DNA from: Nectonema munidae
Taxonomy: Eukaryota; Nematomorpha; Nectonematoida; Nectonematidae
Reading direction: 5' to 3'
DNA length: 64,000 nucleotides
Assembly: GCA_030549495.1 (NCBI GenBank)
Contig: JAUIRK010000570.1
Coordinates: forward strand, 730,501 to 794,500
Shown: piece after piece, positions 1 through 12,700 of the stretch
Position numbering within the stretch: position 1 is the first letter of the stretch
Layout: each line of letters begins with the position of its first letter
The notes under the pieces: model-generated
Told to the model about the DNA's origin: nothing
What the model saw: only the letters and a program-made list of their open reading frames with translations
Database searches by the model: none
Position numbers and translations under genes: made by a program

Positions 1-479
1 ATTTTTACACTTGAATATTTATTATAAGATAGGGATTACAAATCAAACTACCTATAAAATATGAACTTCAAGATGCACATAAAAATGTCTATAAGTATAA
101 AAGCCAGTAATATAAGGGTGGGCTGAAGCGCTAACATATCACGTATTGCAAAATATAAACCAGGAATATAGTAGGATAGGATGACAAATATTTAAAAAAA
201 ATTTCAACTCTATAAGTCTTTTTAAACTTAAGTCAAGCAAAAAGCAGCTGGGATAGTTTTTGTGGTGAAAGTGCAAGGAAAGTGTTCCTTTGAAAGAACT
301 GCTTATGGAAGCCAGTAAGTAAAAGTTTACAATTTTCCAAGTAAAATGCTAAATCTGTTGTATTTTGGCATTATAATATGAAAAATTATAGAAAATTCTT
401 TTATTGACATTCAAACATAACATGACATCATAGATCATTATCATATCTTAAAGTACAGATGGAAAAAATTAAAGTATAT
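1..479. other. AT-rich sequence, nothing recognised
   Basis: No open frame, repeat structure or splice-flanked coding block was seen. It may include the 3' tail of the minus-strand LINE that begins just after it. Confidence 0.4.
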
Positions 480-1900
480 TATAAGGTATAAAAAGTGATC
501 GAACATTTTTTCCTTCTAAAAGCCATCTAGTATATTCTTGGAAACATTCAAGGATGGATATTGTAGAAATATATTCGGGCAAAGGGTTCCAATCGTTGAT
601 CATACGTTGAGAGAAAATCTTTTTAGATAAGATTTTTGCAATGACACTTTTGAAACGTGTATATTTATGAAATCTTTGTGTCTATTAGAATAATCAGGTA
701 AAATTTTTGGATTTATCTTGAAGTTTCCATTTACAAATGTTGTACACAGTAATTATGCCTCTTCTTTTGAATTATGTACATCATAGAAGGCAAATTTATT
801 TTTTTTAGTCTTTCCTTATAAACCAGTTCTTTTAATGGAAGAATCTTTTTGGTATTAGTCCTTTGTACTATTTCAATCATCATAAATATGATAAGGAAAC
901 GCTACCATGTTACCATACTCGAAAATGGGCTTTATAAGAATTTTATAGAGAAGTGGTGATCTGATAATATTAAATAAGAAAAAACATTTGGCAACTTATT
1001 AAAAGCTTGGAAATCTTTAGAAACTCTTATTGTATATTTTCAGAAGAATCAAGATTAGAGGTGATAAGAACGCCGAAATCTTTTTGTGTGTCCACTTTTT
1101 TCAATTTATGAGAGCTCCAATTTGAAAGTGCGTACATTTATCCAAATTGAGCTTCATTCCCCATCTATTTATTGCACCAATGAAAAACGTTTATCAAGTC
1201 AAGATGTCAATTAGATCTAACATCTTTATTCGACACATTATAAATTTTGAGGTCATCTGCAAACACTTTTATTTTAGAGTTCACTAGATCATTAAGAAAA
1301 ATGTTGAAAAGAAGAGGTCCTAAGACGGAACCAATCGTAATTAATTTTTCATCAGATTTTCTATCTTTTTGAAAATTGATTTACAAAGCGAGTAAGTAAG
1401 GAAATTTTTTATCTCCTGATTTAGATTAAAACAGTCTTCCATACATCCAAAACCGAACTAAAGTATTCACTAAGCACATTTGCTTTTACAATATCAGTTT
1501 TCGTAGGTGATTCATTGCGTCCAATTAATTCATTTAAAGCATTCGTTTTTCTTTTTTCATTTATGTAAAACTAAACTTTTATAGGATCTTGATTATAGTT
1601 AGAAAGAAGATTCTTCTCATGACAGATCTTTGCTTTACGCATTTCATTTCTTTTTCTACTTGTTTGTATTTTTCAAATAAATATTTGCGCTGTTTGATAA
1701 AATTGTTAAAAAGTTTTTTCATTTTTCTAATGAGAATTTTAATCAAGCTGTTAATATAGTCGTGAAATTTTCTATTCGTGTTTTTCAGGGGAATATATTT
1801 TTCTATAAGGGGATAAAGTTTATCCATAAAAAAAATAGAAATTATTGAGTTTGAAACTTTTTACAGCATGCCTATCAAAAAAAGTAAAAGTGTTGCATTG
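480..1900 (-). mobile_element. LINE (non-LTR retrotransposon) remnant, reverse transcriptase part
   Basis: Read on the minus strand, 1280-1333 gives GSVLGPLLFNIFLNDLVNS, the conserved motif before the RT active site. It is followed by FADDLKIYNV, with the catalytic FADD at 1252-1263. Further down come LNLDKC-like and VDTQKDFGVLI-like pieces and a C-terminal part near 900-700, all typical of Jockey/CR1/L2-like LINE RTs. An 82-residue Lys-rich segment at 1579-1827 fits the linker between endonuclease and RT. The frame is broken many times, so the copy is dead and probably truncated at its 5' end. Its exact ends were not found. The family is inferred from RT motifs only. Confidence 0.72.
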
Positions 1901-1986
1901 TTTAGTTAAATTTCTTTTGGATTCCACATTAATTAAAAAATATTGAATTTTTTCGATTTATTTAAAATTAAATTTCACTGTTCTTG

Positions 1987-3634
1987 TTAAAACACTTTTG
2001 AAAATAGAAAATTTTTCCCTATTAAATAGGAATCAAGTATAACTATTTTATTCCTATTATTATTAGAACTTTTTATTAAATTTCTTCGAGAATTTTTTAA
2101 CATGACTTTTATGTCTCTGTAAATTCTTCTTTCCAAAGATAGTCTCGGTAGCGGTTTACCTAGCTTTAACTGACCCAAACACATTAGGTCCCTGCACCTT
2201 GATAAGGGACCCATAAAAGCATAAGAATTTCATTCAAACCTTCCTAGAACTATGAAAACTTTTCAATTTTAAAGCTAACGATAACGTTGATATTTCTTAT
2301 ACACTTTTTTAATTTTCCTTACTTTCAAATTTATTTTTTGTATCTTTTCTCAACTACATCATATTATTTTGAGATTAATCTTTTATTTACTATAGTTTAA
2401 GCAATCTTGAATTGATTATAAAAATATTAAAATATTTGTTTTTTGTTCGAATTCACTATATCATCACTATACTTTCAAACTATAAGTTTTGTTATTAATC
2501 TAATCGATATTGGATAAAATAATATTGATAAATAATTATATTCGTTCATCCGATCCCGCTATTTCAAAGACCCACCCAATACAACTTTTGACAGTCTTTA
2601 TTTAATCAATCAAGGACGAGAAATTTGAAGACTAATCATCTTCTTTCTTTTTCAATGAAACTTTATATATTGGTTATCATTTCTTGCGAATCTGGCGCTT
2701 CTTTCATCTCAAATGTTCAATTACATTCTACTAAACTATATAATTGAAAAAATATAGTCGAAGGATTTTCAAAAATAAATCTATTTTCCAAAAAATTAAA
2801 AATTTAGAAGCAATAATAACCGATTTTTATGAAAAGTATTAATCAGCATTTCACCTAATATATCAAATTTCATTAATTCAGCCCATTTGATCCACCCGTG
2901 ATCTTTACATGATGTGATCGACAGAAAACTTCATTTCAGAAACCTTAGAATGCCAAATTTGGTCACAGAAAACTTTATCTCACGACTCCATATGGTAAAT
3001 CCACTAAATAATTTAGTAGCCATTCAAATATAATAGTATAGTTAAACACAAACGCTTTGGTTTTCTGAGAAAGAATGTTCTGAGACATACTTAATCTAAA
3101 TATTATGTATCAATTAACATTAAATAAGCAATTATACATTTTTTTGCTTATCTGAAGCTCTTTTAGAGGACATGATCATTTTTCTACAATTTCAGACTTT
3201 GATATTAAATGTGAATTAGAAAGCCTGAGAATTCGGGGAGCTAGTTTCCTGAGTCCGAGTTTTCCTATAACAGACTTAGGCGACTTCTTAATTAAAATGG
3301 GAATGTCGTTTGCTATGTTCGAATCTAATGATTTTAAAGAAAAGTTCAAATTGTTTTATACGGTGATCGTTTATTCTTCAATCGTTTAATAAAAATGAAA
3401 TTGAAAATACAAATATGAGACAAAGTTTACATAAATCATACACAAGAAATTTTAAAAGAATTATTTGGTAAAAAAAGTTAAGTCGGGACTCAAAGCACAA
3501 AAACATTTTGCGAAAAACGTGAGCCAGGGTGTTATGCAGAACAGCTTTCAGTCATGATTGATAGGTGGCTGAAGAGAAGAAGCGACAAAAGGCATGACTT
3601 TGTCGTCTATTTCATCCCGTGTTCTTTATTTTAG
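1987..3634. other. AT-rich intronic or upstream sequence
   Basis: A 75-residue minus-strand open frame at 1987-2214 has no recognised domain and could be a further LINE scrap. No LIM-domain exon was found between here and the first homeobox exon at 3635. The rest shows no feature I can support. Confidence 0.4.
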
Positions 3635-3717
3635 AGAGCTCTTATGATGGCGCATCAAAATGGATGAGAAACAAGATGAAAAGGATACGAACAACGTTCA
3701 CCGAAGAGCAATTGCAA
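3635..3717 (+). CDS. Awh: Arrowhead-like homeobox exon A (homeodomain N-arm and helix 1 start)
   Basis: The exon is preceded by the acceptor TTTATTTTAG and followed by the donor GTAAGG. Its 83 nt end on a codon boundary and encode SSYDGASKWMRNKMK followed by KRIRTTFTEEQLQ. The intron therefore falls between homeodomain residues 14 and 15. The first two bases complete a codon begun in an exon outside the window. Confidence 0.88.
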
Positions 3718-6700
3718 GTAAGGCTGAAAACCTTTACGGTCTATATATCATGATATTCTTTTCTAAAGAAAGAAACTTGTAAAAAATCACTATTATATGT
3801 TAAGAGAATCATTATTGCCACAAGTGAATAGACTAAAATTTAGAAGTGTGATGAATCCTCACAAATAGCTATTGAAGACTCATCAACCCACTTTGAGTAT
3901 TTTTGAGGTTAGTCAGATAGGAAATAGGAAAGAAAAAAAGATGAGTATTAATTGATTCAGAAAAATACAGTTGCTTTTTCTTCACTTGTATGTATTAATA
4001 TCAGGAGATTTGAGTTATTCTAAGTGTATGCATGTGTATTTATGTTTATTTACGTGTATTTGGGTGAAAAGTCCATCCCAATTTAAACTTTTGTAGAGAA
4101 TAATTTTTTGCAATCTAACAGCTTATTCCAAAAGCAGTGTACTTATTTCCCCCTTAACCTTAGCAGGACGGATCTTTTTTTGGCAACACTAAGGACGGTC
4201 AATGGGAGTTTTACTCCCATCATGAAAACTTCAGTTTTGTATGCTTTCTGTAAGTTTTCAGACAAAATTTATATCCATATCATGTTTAGACTGGAATAAA
4301 GTTTCATCCTGTATAAAAATCTGCATTATGGGTATACAGAACAAGAAACAACATTTTGAGCATTTTAGATGGCGTTAAACACTATCACAAATACTTTGAA
4401 TAAAAACATGTCAAATGGTCAAAAAAATTTATTTTTGAAATTAAAATTGAGTAAAGTTAATTCATTAGATAATTAGCAATTAATTTCAGTACACACAATA
4501 TGAACAGATATATATATGCATATAATATATACATGTGATGTAATGCACGTTTTATATGTACATTATTTGGTGTAAGCAAAAAGCTTGTGCAGCCATGAAA
4601 AAGCGATGCAATTTATAGCTGGAGTTGTATGCTATAAAAATGTTAAATTTTAATCCTACAATTCATAAAGTTATTACACAAAAATAAAGTATGCTCTTTG
4701 CATATGAACTTCCCACATAAACTGCATTTTCTTGTTCCCCCTTTTCTAGGCTTGCAATTAGTAGAAGAACAGCGTCCACTTAGAGTAGATGATGTAACAG
4801 TTTCACTAATACTGGTGAAACCGTAAAAAGATAACAAGTTCCAAGTAGATAAACGAGTAAATTAATTTTGGCTTATAATTACCATAGACTTTTCGGCTAA
4901 AAGTAAAGCTAGATGTCTTATAAAACATTTATTTCTCCTTTTACAAGAGGAGGATACGCACTCGAATCGTTTGCGTTCATAATTACCCAGCTATTATTAG
5001 CAGCAATGCCAAGAGAGTTTGTGAAAATAGCAACTGGCCATTGTCTCGATGCTTTATAACAACTATAATTTCTAACCATCCTGTTGAAACATCAACTCCT
5101 CACTTATATTTATTATAGTCTAGGATTGTTTGAGGCTTTTTTTGGTCCTAACGTATCAATTCTTGAAAGGTGTTGACTAGACAACACATAAACAGGCTTA
5201 AATTTTTTTGGAATGTTTCAACGGAATCTAAATTATAAACGAGGAACTTTGTGTAAATAAAAATCTACTCTCACATTCACTCAATCCCAAACCTTTCAAA
5301 TGTCCCGGCCGTATAATATGTGAAATGAACCTTCAATTGCTTCTAACCGTAGCACAAATCGTATTGTTTTTACTTTTAGCCCACTCACACAATTCATGAG
5401 ACTTAAAAAACCGATCTACATAAATGCCAGAGCCAGAGGGTAAACAAGAAAAAGAAACCAATCTCTTGACAATATTAGCTGATTTAAAATATTCCCTATC
5501 CAATAGGCTACTCTGATATACTTCACTGGAAAAACATAAAAACTGGTTGAGTCAACACAGTGGTATACTTTCATTCCATACTTAACTGGCTTGAGGGGTC
5601 CAAGACTTTGATAGACGATCTCCCACTATAATTGACAAGTTGCTCATAAATAGTTACCCAGATAGTTGGTGGCCAATACTTATGATAATTTTTTTTAAAA
5701 AATTGAATGCATCTTAAAGGTGCCAATTTATCAGAAATATTCCCTTCTCTCCTTGAATCAAATCTCATAAAAGTGCGGATGAGAATGAATACGTCCGTAC
5801 TAATTGCGGCTTTCGAAAAAGGAGTTCCATATTTTTCTGAAAAAAGATTCTTGACATCGATCTGTTGGTCTTTTGATTCACCTATATACAAGATACAAGC
5901 GAAGTAAGCTTACAAATGCTCGATTGAGAATCTTTCATTTACATTTCTGAGGTTTTCAAATAAACCATTTGGATTTCTACAAAAAAACACACTTTTTGTA
6001 CATGTGAGCCCAATTAAAATTTTACCTGTAGTTCTCTATAATTTTTTCTCTGGTACATACATAAATGTGGTTCATCATATTCTCACTGAAAAAAGACTGA
6101 AAATTTTGATCGATCTTTCAGATTTTTAGCATCACTTTTAGACCTGGTGTAGAAGAAATGATGTTGGTTCATGATCTTCTTCGGTGAACTTCTTTTGATT
6201 TCCAAAGAACTCTGTTCCATCTGGCGCTCTCTGTGAGTTTCTTTCTTCCTCTTCTATTTCTTGATCTTCTTCACTGGAATTTGAACCCATACGTTCACAG
6301 TCGGGAAAGAAATCTGAACGAGAAATTTCTCCTTCAAAAAGACTACTTGTATCGAAGCTTGAAGAGCTGTTCATCGCACAAGAGAATAAAGATGGGAGAA
6401 ACGAATGATTGAAATGAATATCAATACACAAATGACTTGTAACAAATCAATGCAAAAAATTTTCCACGTTTGTTCGCATCAACGTTCCATAAATTCTGCT
6501 GTAGCGCATTCTTATCCAAACACAATATGAATCTTTTATGTTTAAATTTATAAACAAAACTTTTTTGTCCTTGAAGCCATATTACGAGAAAGCAATTTCT
6601 TGACTCCCCTAAAAGCAGTTTCTTTACTCCCTTATTGTTTCATAATTCATACACAGTAGTGTACATCACCATATGATACGAAGAGAGATCATCTAACAAT

Positions 6701-9700
6701 TCTCTTTATATATCTTGGGAGGTATTCAATCAGGCAAATAAATAACCAAGATCTGTTTAACCACCACTAGTTTTTTATGAAAAACTATTGTCAGAACTTA
6801 TTTGGTGGTTGACGATTATCAAGCGCAATTATGAAACAAAACATACAGCATGATTTTATAGAAGAAAATGTCCTACTATTCTATAGAGGTTTACATGAGA
6901 TGAAAAAAGTGGTATACTTTGTAGGATTGAACGGTTTGAAGTTGCTAACATTTATTATAAAAACCAAAAACTGCAGAGTACTCTATATAGAAAATCGGAA
7001 ATACATCAAATAACCATAGTATACTCCGTGGGGTTTTGATTTTTATTGTAATAGTTGAAAAAACAGATTTTTTTTTACCTAATTTGTATTAGGTGAAAGA
7101 TGTCGTAGAAGCTTAAATAAACTGGCTATTTTTTGAAGTAAAATGTTAATAATTATGACTTATAATTGTGTTATCCAACAATATGATCGTAATTTCTCCA
7201 AAAAACCATCGTTTATGAAGATTATAGATGGCGTTAATCCCATTGTTTTGTGTAAAGATTATTGTGACAGAAGTGACCATCTTCGTTTTTTTCATCTTTA
7301 AGTACATAAAAAAATAATAAAATAGATAATATCTTTTATATAGGTTTGATATATTCAAATTTGAGTAAAATGAGTTTGAAGATTTTGCTTGCCATAAAAA
7401 GCCCTACTCCGTCCTTCTAAGGCAGTGGTTCCCAACCTTTTTCAGCTTGTTACCCAATTTAGCATGCCACATTAAGCATGTTACCCCTTTCACAAAATGT
7501 TGTCAAAATTGATATATATGGCTAAACTAAAACACTAGAGATAATTTCTTTTATTTATTGTATTAGTACATTTTACATCTCTAATGACTTACCAAAGATG
7601 TCAAGAGCATCAGTGAGATGGTTGGAGTTGCATATTTGAAGCTAGTTGAGGAATTCTTGGCTTCGTGGTTGAAAGTGCCAGCCTGGCATCGTTTGTAACA
7701 TTCAAACGTGTCCTCTTTTTTGTTTTCATGCCCAGCAGCACAGTTGAGAACCCCTTCTCGCACAGATACGTTGTTGAGAATGATACCAACAACTTCAAGG
7801 CTCTCTTGGACAGAGTTTGCGAGTCGGCTAGTCGTGAAATCCAAAAGGAATCTGCATTTTGGTTTTGCAATTCGATTTTCAAGGCTTCATTGGCTCGCAT
7901 TGTGATCCACTCCTCCTTTGCAGGGAAATCATCATCATGAATGGCCTCTAAGTTAAAAGCTTCAAACTTCCCACTAGAGAGAAATCCCCTCCCCCCTCCC
8001 TCTTTTTGGAAACGCTAGTCTAGTAGATGTGCGTGAGCATCAACCAACTTGTCGCTAACGGTTAGATTTTGTGATCTTATTTACTTACCAATTTTATAAT
8101 ATAAAAATAAAAAATATTTAAAAGTTCAAATCTCACGGAGAGAAACTGTAAAATTCTCAAAGTTCGTTTGAACACAAAAAGAGGAAGTGATGAGGCTTAA
8201 ATAGCCGAAAGCAGTCTTTCACAGGGTGTATACGGTTAGTGATAATGATGATGATCAGCTACAAGAGAGCTTACCACTAATTCCAATTTCAGCATACCTT
8301 GTATACACAACCCTCGCACTACATACCCCGTGCATTTTCTCCGCGACACAGTTATTTTTGCATTTTATAGGAAATTTTCAATGAACGAAAACCATATGAA
8401 GTAAACGTAAATTTCCAAAAACAACCAGTGTATCGATTAAAGAAAAAATTATGGAAAAAATTATTATTACTACTTAAAATTTTGATTACATTCACAAAAT
8501 TAACACCAAAATTATAGGTGGCGTTAATCTAATATTGTATACGGGCACTTTAAAATATAAACCTTTGAAAAAATTTTATATTAGAAACTAAGTAAAAAAA
8601 TAGAATTAAATTTTATTTATTTTTTTATAAGAGTAATAAAAAAAACTTTTCATATAAAGCTTGAGCAGGCAGTTTTTGAATGGTTCTTGCAGATGAAACG
8701 AGAACACTTAGAACAAGTTCTTGTTGTTTTATTTCTTTTACTCAAACATATATAGCAAACCCCTCTTTTTGAACTTGATTCTTCATTCGTATCATCTTTA
8801 TATCCATAAAAAGATAATAAAAACTTAATTTGTATAGGAAGTTCAAGAATTGTTGCTCTCACTTTCATGCATTCTTCAGCCAGACGAAAATAAAGATTTT
8901 TTATAAAAAATTTTCTACCACTTTGTTTAGAGTTAGGAAAATTTTCGGGTAAGTTGTATCGTGATACAATCCATGTGTTAAGACAAGTAATGTCTAAATA
9001 ATTACAGAATGCTGCTAAAGGCCATCTTCTACATGGTTTGTATGATCTGTAGTTTCTTATCATCCTATTAACAGCATCTACCCCTGATTTAAATTTGTTG
9101 CTGTTTTACTTTCGCATTCAGCAAGTTTTAAGGTCTTGAGATAATCAGCTTTCAATATTCTTGGGATGAATCTTTTGTTTCCGTTTACAGTACCACATAG
9201 AGTTATATCCTTTGTTTGACACCAAACTACTAAATCATGGCTGGTAAAAAATTTATCTGTGAAAATACCACATCCAGAAGGGACTTGAGTATCTTCAATA
9301 AGCATTTTACAAATATTTATGGCATACATTATAGTACATTCCAATTTTAAAACATATATCCTAGGGACGACATTTAGGGATGGAGTCAAATTCCAGGGGT
9401 AGATTGTTCCTAACCTAGCATGCCTTAAATTATGTATATCTTTCTTAACCCTATAACATGTATCAAATATTATTTATTAATAATATATAAGATATTGCAT
9501 GCCTTCAAACGCTTCTATTTTTGTAGCATATACCTTTTATAATCTTATTCTTTTATTTAGGAACAAGATACATTCCGTTGTGCCGGTTTTTTACCCTGGT
9601 TTTCTTCCTCTGAAGAATTCAAAGGTTTTTCGGTTAGGTAGTGCTCTAGCGACGCGATTCTACGTGGTTAGTAATCAAGCTATCACTAGACAATAAGTTT

Positions 9701-12700
9701 GTTTCCCAAATTGGGAGCGTTCGCGTTAGGATTGTATCGTTCTCTCAGTTGTATTTATATATTGTCACATAAATTCTTGTAAAATACTATATATAATAGA
9801 GCTATTCTTTTGTAACAAGGGCCGATTGGTGTTTAGTGGGATGGAAAGTCCAGTTAGACTTGGACTCAGCATTCCGGGCGGGCCACGATATCCGAAAGGA
9901 TGGGTGCGAACGTCACAAAACAGCTTAATTAATTAATTAATTAAAATACATTGAGTACGTATTCGGAGTAAGTGCAGAAGGACATGTAGTGCGAGGGTCC
10001 AAAACTCGTTATCATATGCAAATACATTATGTGTAGAATGTATTGAACATACAAGAGCAGTCACTCTAAACATTTTTCTTTTAACCTGATTTCGAGTTTA
10101 AGACATTTTTATAGGCGGCATGATAAAAAAGACGGATAATTTGGCTTCATAAATAAACGGAAGGAAGCTAAAATTACCAACAGTGAATTTATTACAAAAA
10201 ATTCAGAAGAACTCATTTTTATCGCAATTACTATAAGATGAAATCTATGTCATCTAGAAGTCTAGATCAGGCGCGGATTCAAGAAATGTAAATGGGAGGG
10301 GCGCAAAACGTGCACAAGTATGTATTAGCTGTTTTGATGGGGGTCTCTTGATGAAAAGTCACCATTATCAAAACTCTCTGAATCAAAATCTCTTTAACGA
10401 AACCTACAACCTTTCATCATGAAGATAACCAAAATCATAGCATATTAAATAAAACAGGTAAATAACTAAAAAAAAGATAGAGGTATTGAAATTAAATTTA
10501 TTGCAAAAATCCCTCAAAAACTAAATCGTATGTTTAGTTATTTCTCTGCCAAGGGATTGATGAGAAGCATTCTTCGTGGTTGTTGTCTGGCATACATTTC
10601 AACGACTGCATCAACATCAATGTTGATGTCCCGGGATACATAAAGAAGAAGAAGCGCATTTAATCTTTCTTCCGTCATAGAACTCCTGGATGCTCCTTTA
10701 ATATGTTTTAGAGAGGAGTTTCCACGTTTAACTCCACTTGAAGAAACTGCTGTTAGTTGTAAAAAATGTAAAACTTTAGTAATGTTCGGAAATAGATTTG
10801 GACAGGTTCTTATGTCTGATAGCGTGGAAACTAAAGTGGTTGGAGTGTCTTCTTGGCTAAGCCATAACTTCTTCCAAAGCTCTAGTTCTTGAGAAAATGT
10901 AGAAGAGGATGGTAAGTCGGTATTGTGAAAATCAATTAGGGAAGAAACTGTTTCCTCTGTAATTTTGCAAAGATTGCTTGGTAGCAAGTAAAAACCACGA
11001 AGAGCTGCTTTAGCAAGTGTACTAAATCTGATATCCATTTGTTGTACAACACCATCCACAAATGGTATGAAAACTGCTCGTTTGAAATACTCCTTTGCAT
11101 CTACAGCTTCAATATTATTTCTAAGTGTTTGCTTACTGCATCTTCTAGGAATTGTCATTGAAATGCCAGCTAAGTTTATCATTTTTTCTGAATTTGAATA
11201 TATGATATCATATTCAGCTTCATTGGTTCTTGCAGATTTGAGAGTTTCCCTAATCAGTTCTACCATGTTGTAAGCTTGAATTACGTCCATTTCAGTTCCA
11301 TGCAGTTCTTTGCTGAGTCCCATGAAGTATCCAAAAATATATAACACTGTTTGGAAACTGATGATAAATGTGCAATCTGTTATGCGCTTCATTAGCCCAT
11401 ATGCCTCTGTTACGGCCTTGCCAGCCCAACCGCATTCCTAAGAGCCAATTGCATCCAAACATGCAAGTAACGCTTCATAAAGATCTTCAAAATCCTGCAG
11501 TGTTGTTATTTTTTCTACCCATCGTGTTTCACAAAATATCTTCATTTTTGACTTTGTAATAACACTTTTTGTTGTCCTTTCTTTGTTGATGGTATTTACA
11601 GATTGTTCAAGACGCCTACATCTCTTTGGGGAGATATGAAAAAAAATTCCGAGTTGTTTTAGTACGTCTAACATTAGATGAATTTCTCGCACCTGACTAC
11701 TCTTGCAGAGAACAAGATTTAAATCGTTGTTACTGCAGTAATGATATGTTGCTTTTGGAGATATTTCTAGAAATTTTGCAGCAAAACCATTGTACTTTCC
11801 TGACATGTTTGCTGCCCCATCCACTGTTTGGGAACGACAGAATCCTACATCTATTCCAGCAGTAGAAAGTGATTTAATAACATTTTCACAAATGTCCAGC
11901 CCTCTTGTGCTTTCACATTGTACAAATTCAAACAACCTTTCGATAGGTTTATTATCCCGTGTATATCGTAAAACAATTCCTAGTTGTTCCCAATTGCTTA
12001 CATCATTTACTTCATCACATTGTAGTCCGAAGTATGGTCCAAATGGCTGTTCATATAATTCTCTAACAATTTCACTCTGTATATATCTTTTAATGCAACC
12101 CAATAGTTCATTTTGACAAGTTTTAGAAGTATATTTTGCATTTTTTTTACAATTTTTAAAATGATCTGCTAAAATGTAATCCCCAGAGTCTATTCTAAAG
12201 TTTAAAAGTTCCTTAAAATTACCATGGTTGTAGTCAGTGCAATTTATTGTGTCGTCATCTCTGTGGCCTCGTAAGGCAATTCCGCGTGGGCCACAAAATA
12301 TCAATGATTTTGTAATAGACTTAAGAATTTTTCGATTCCGTTCTATCCTTTCAGCAGAGCATACGTTTAGTGAGGCATCAACACGCTTAGAAAGATTTTG
12401 GTATGTTTCGACGAAAGTTTTCATTCTAAACATTGATGACAAGTGATATTCAGTTACACTATGATTTTTTATATCTTCTTTTGCATCTTTCCAATTATTA
12501 TACACTTCCGTTATGAACTTTTTTCCAGATCGATGTGAATTGTTCGGAAAAAAACGGCATGCAATACAAAAAATGCCGTCTTTTAATTTAGAATAACCAA
12601 TAAACTTAAAAATGTTGAACCACTCTCTTTTACAATGCCGTTTCATTTCGCCAGTCGCTTTTCTTTTATCCTTGTATAGTTTTGAGGGAAACTTGAAAGT

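Noticed and set aside
7665-7940. Plus-strand frames over the Buster-like hAT
   Set aside because: They mirror the minus-strand transposase frame, which has clear family motifs.
9819-9944. Hammerhead ribozyme or RNase P RNA
   Set aside because: No CUGANGA core for a hammerhead, and the GGAAAGTCC resemblance to RNase P is too short without the other conserved regions.
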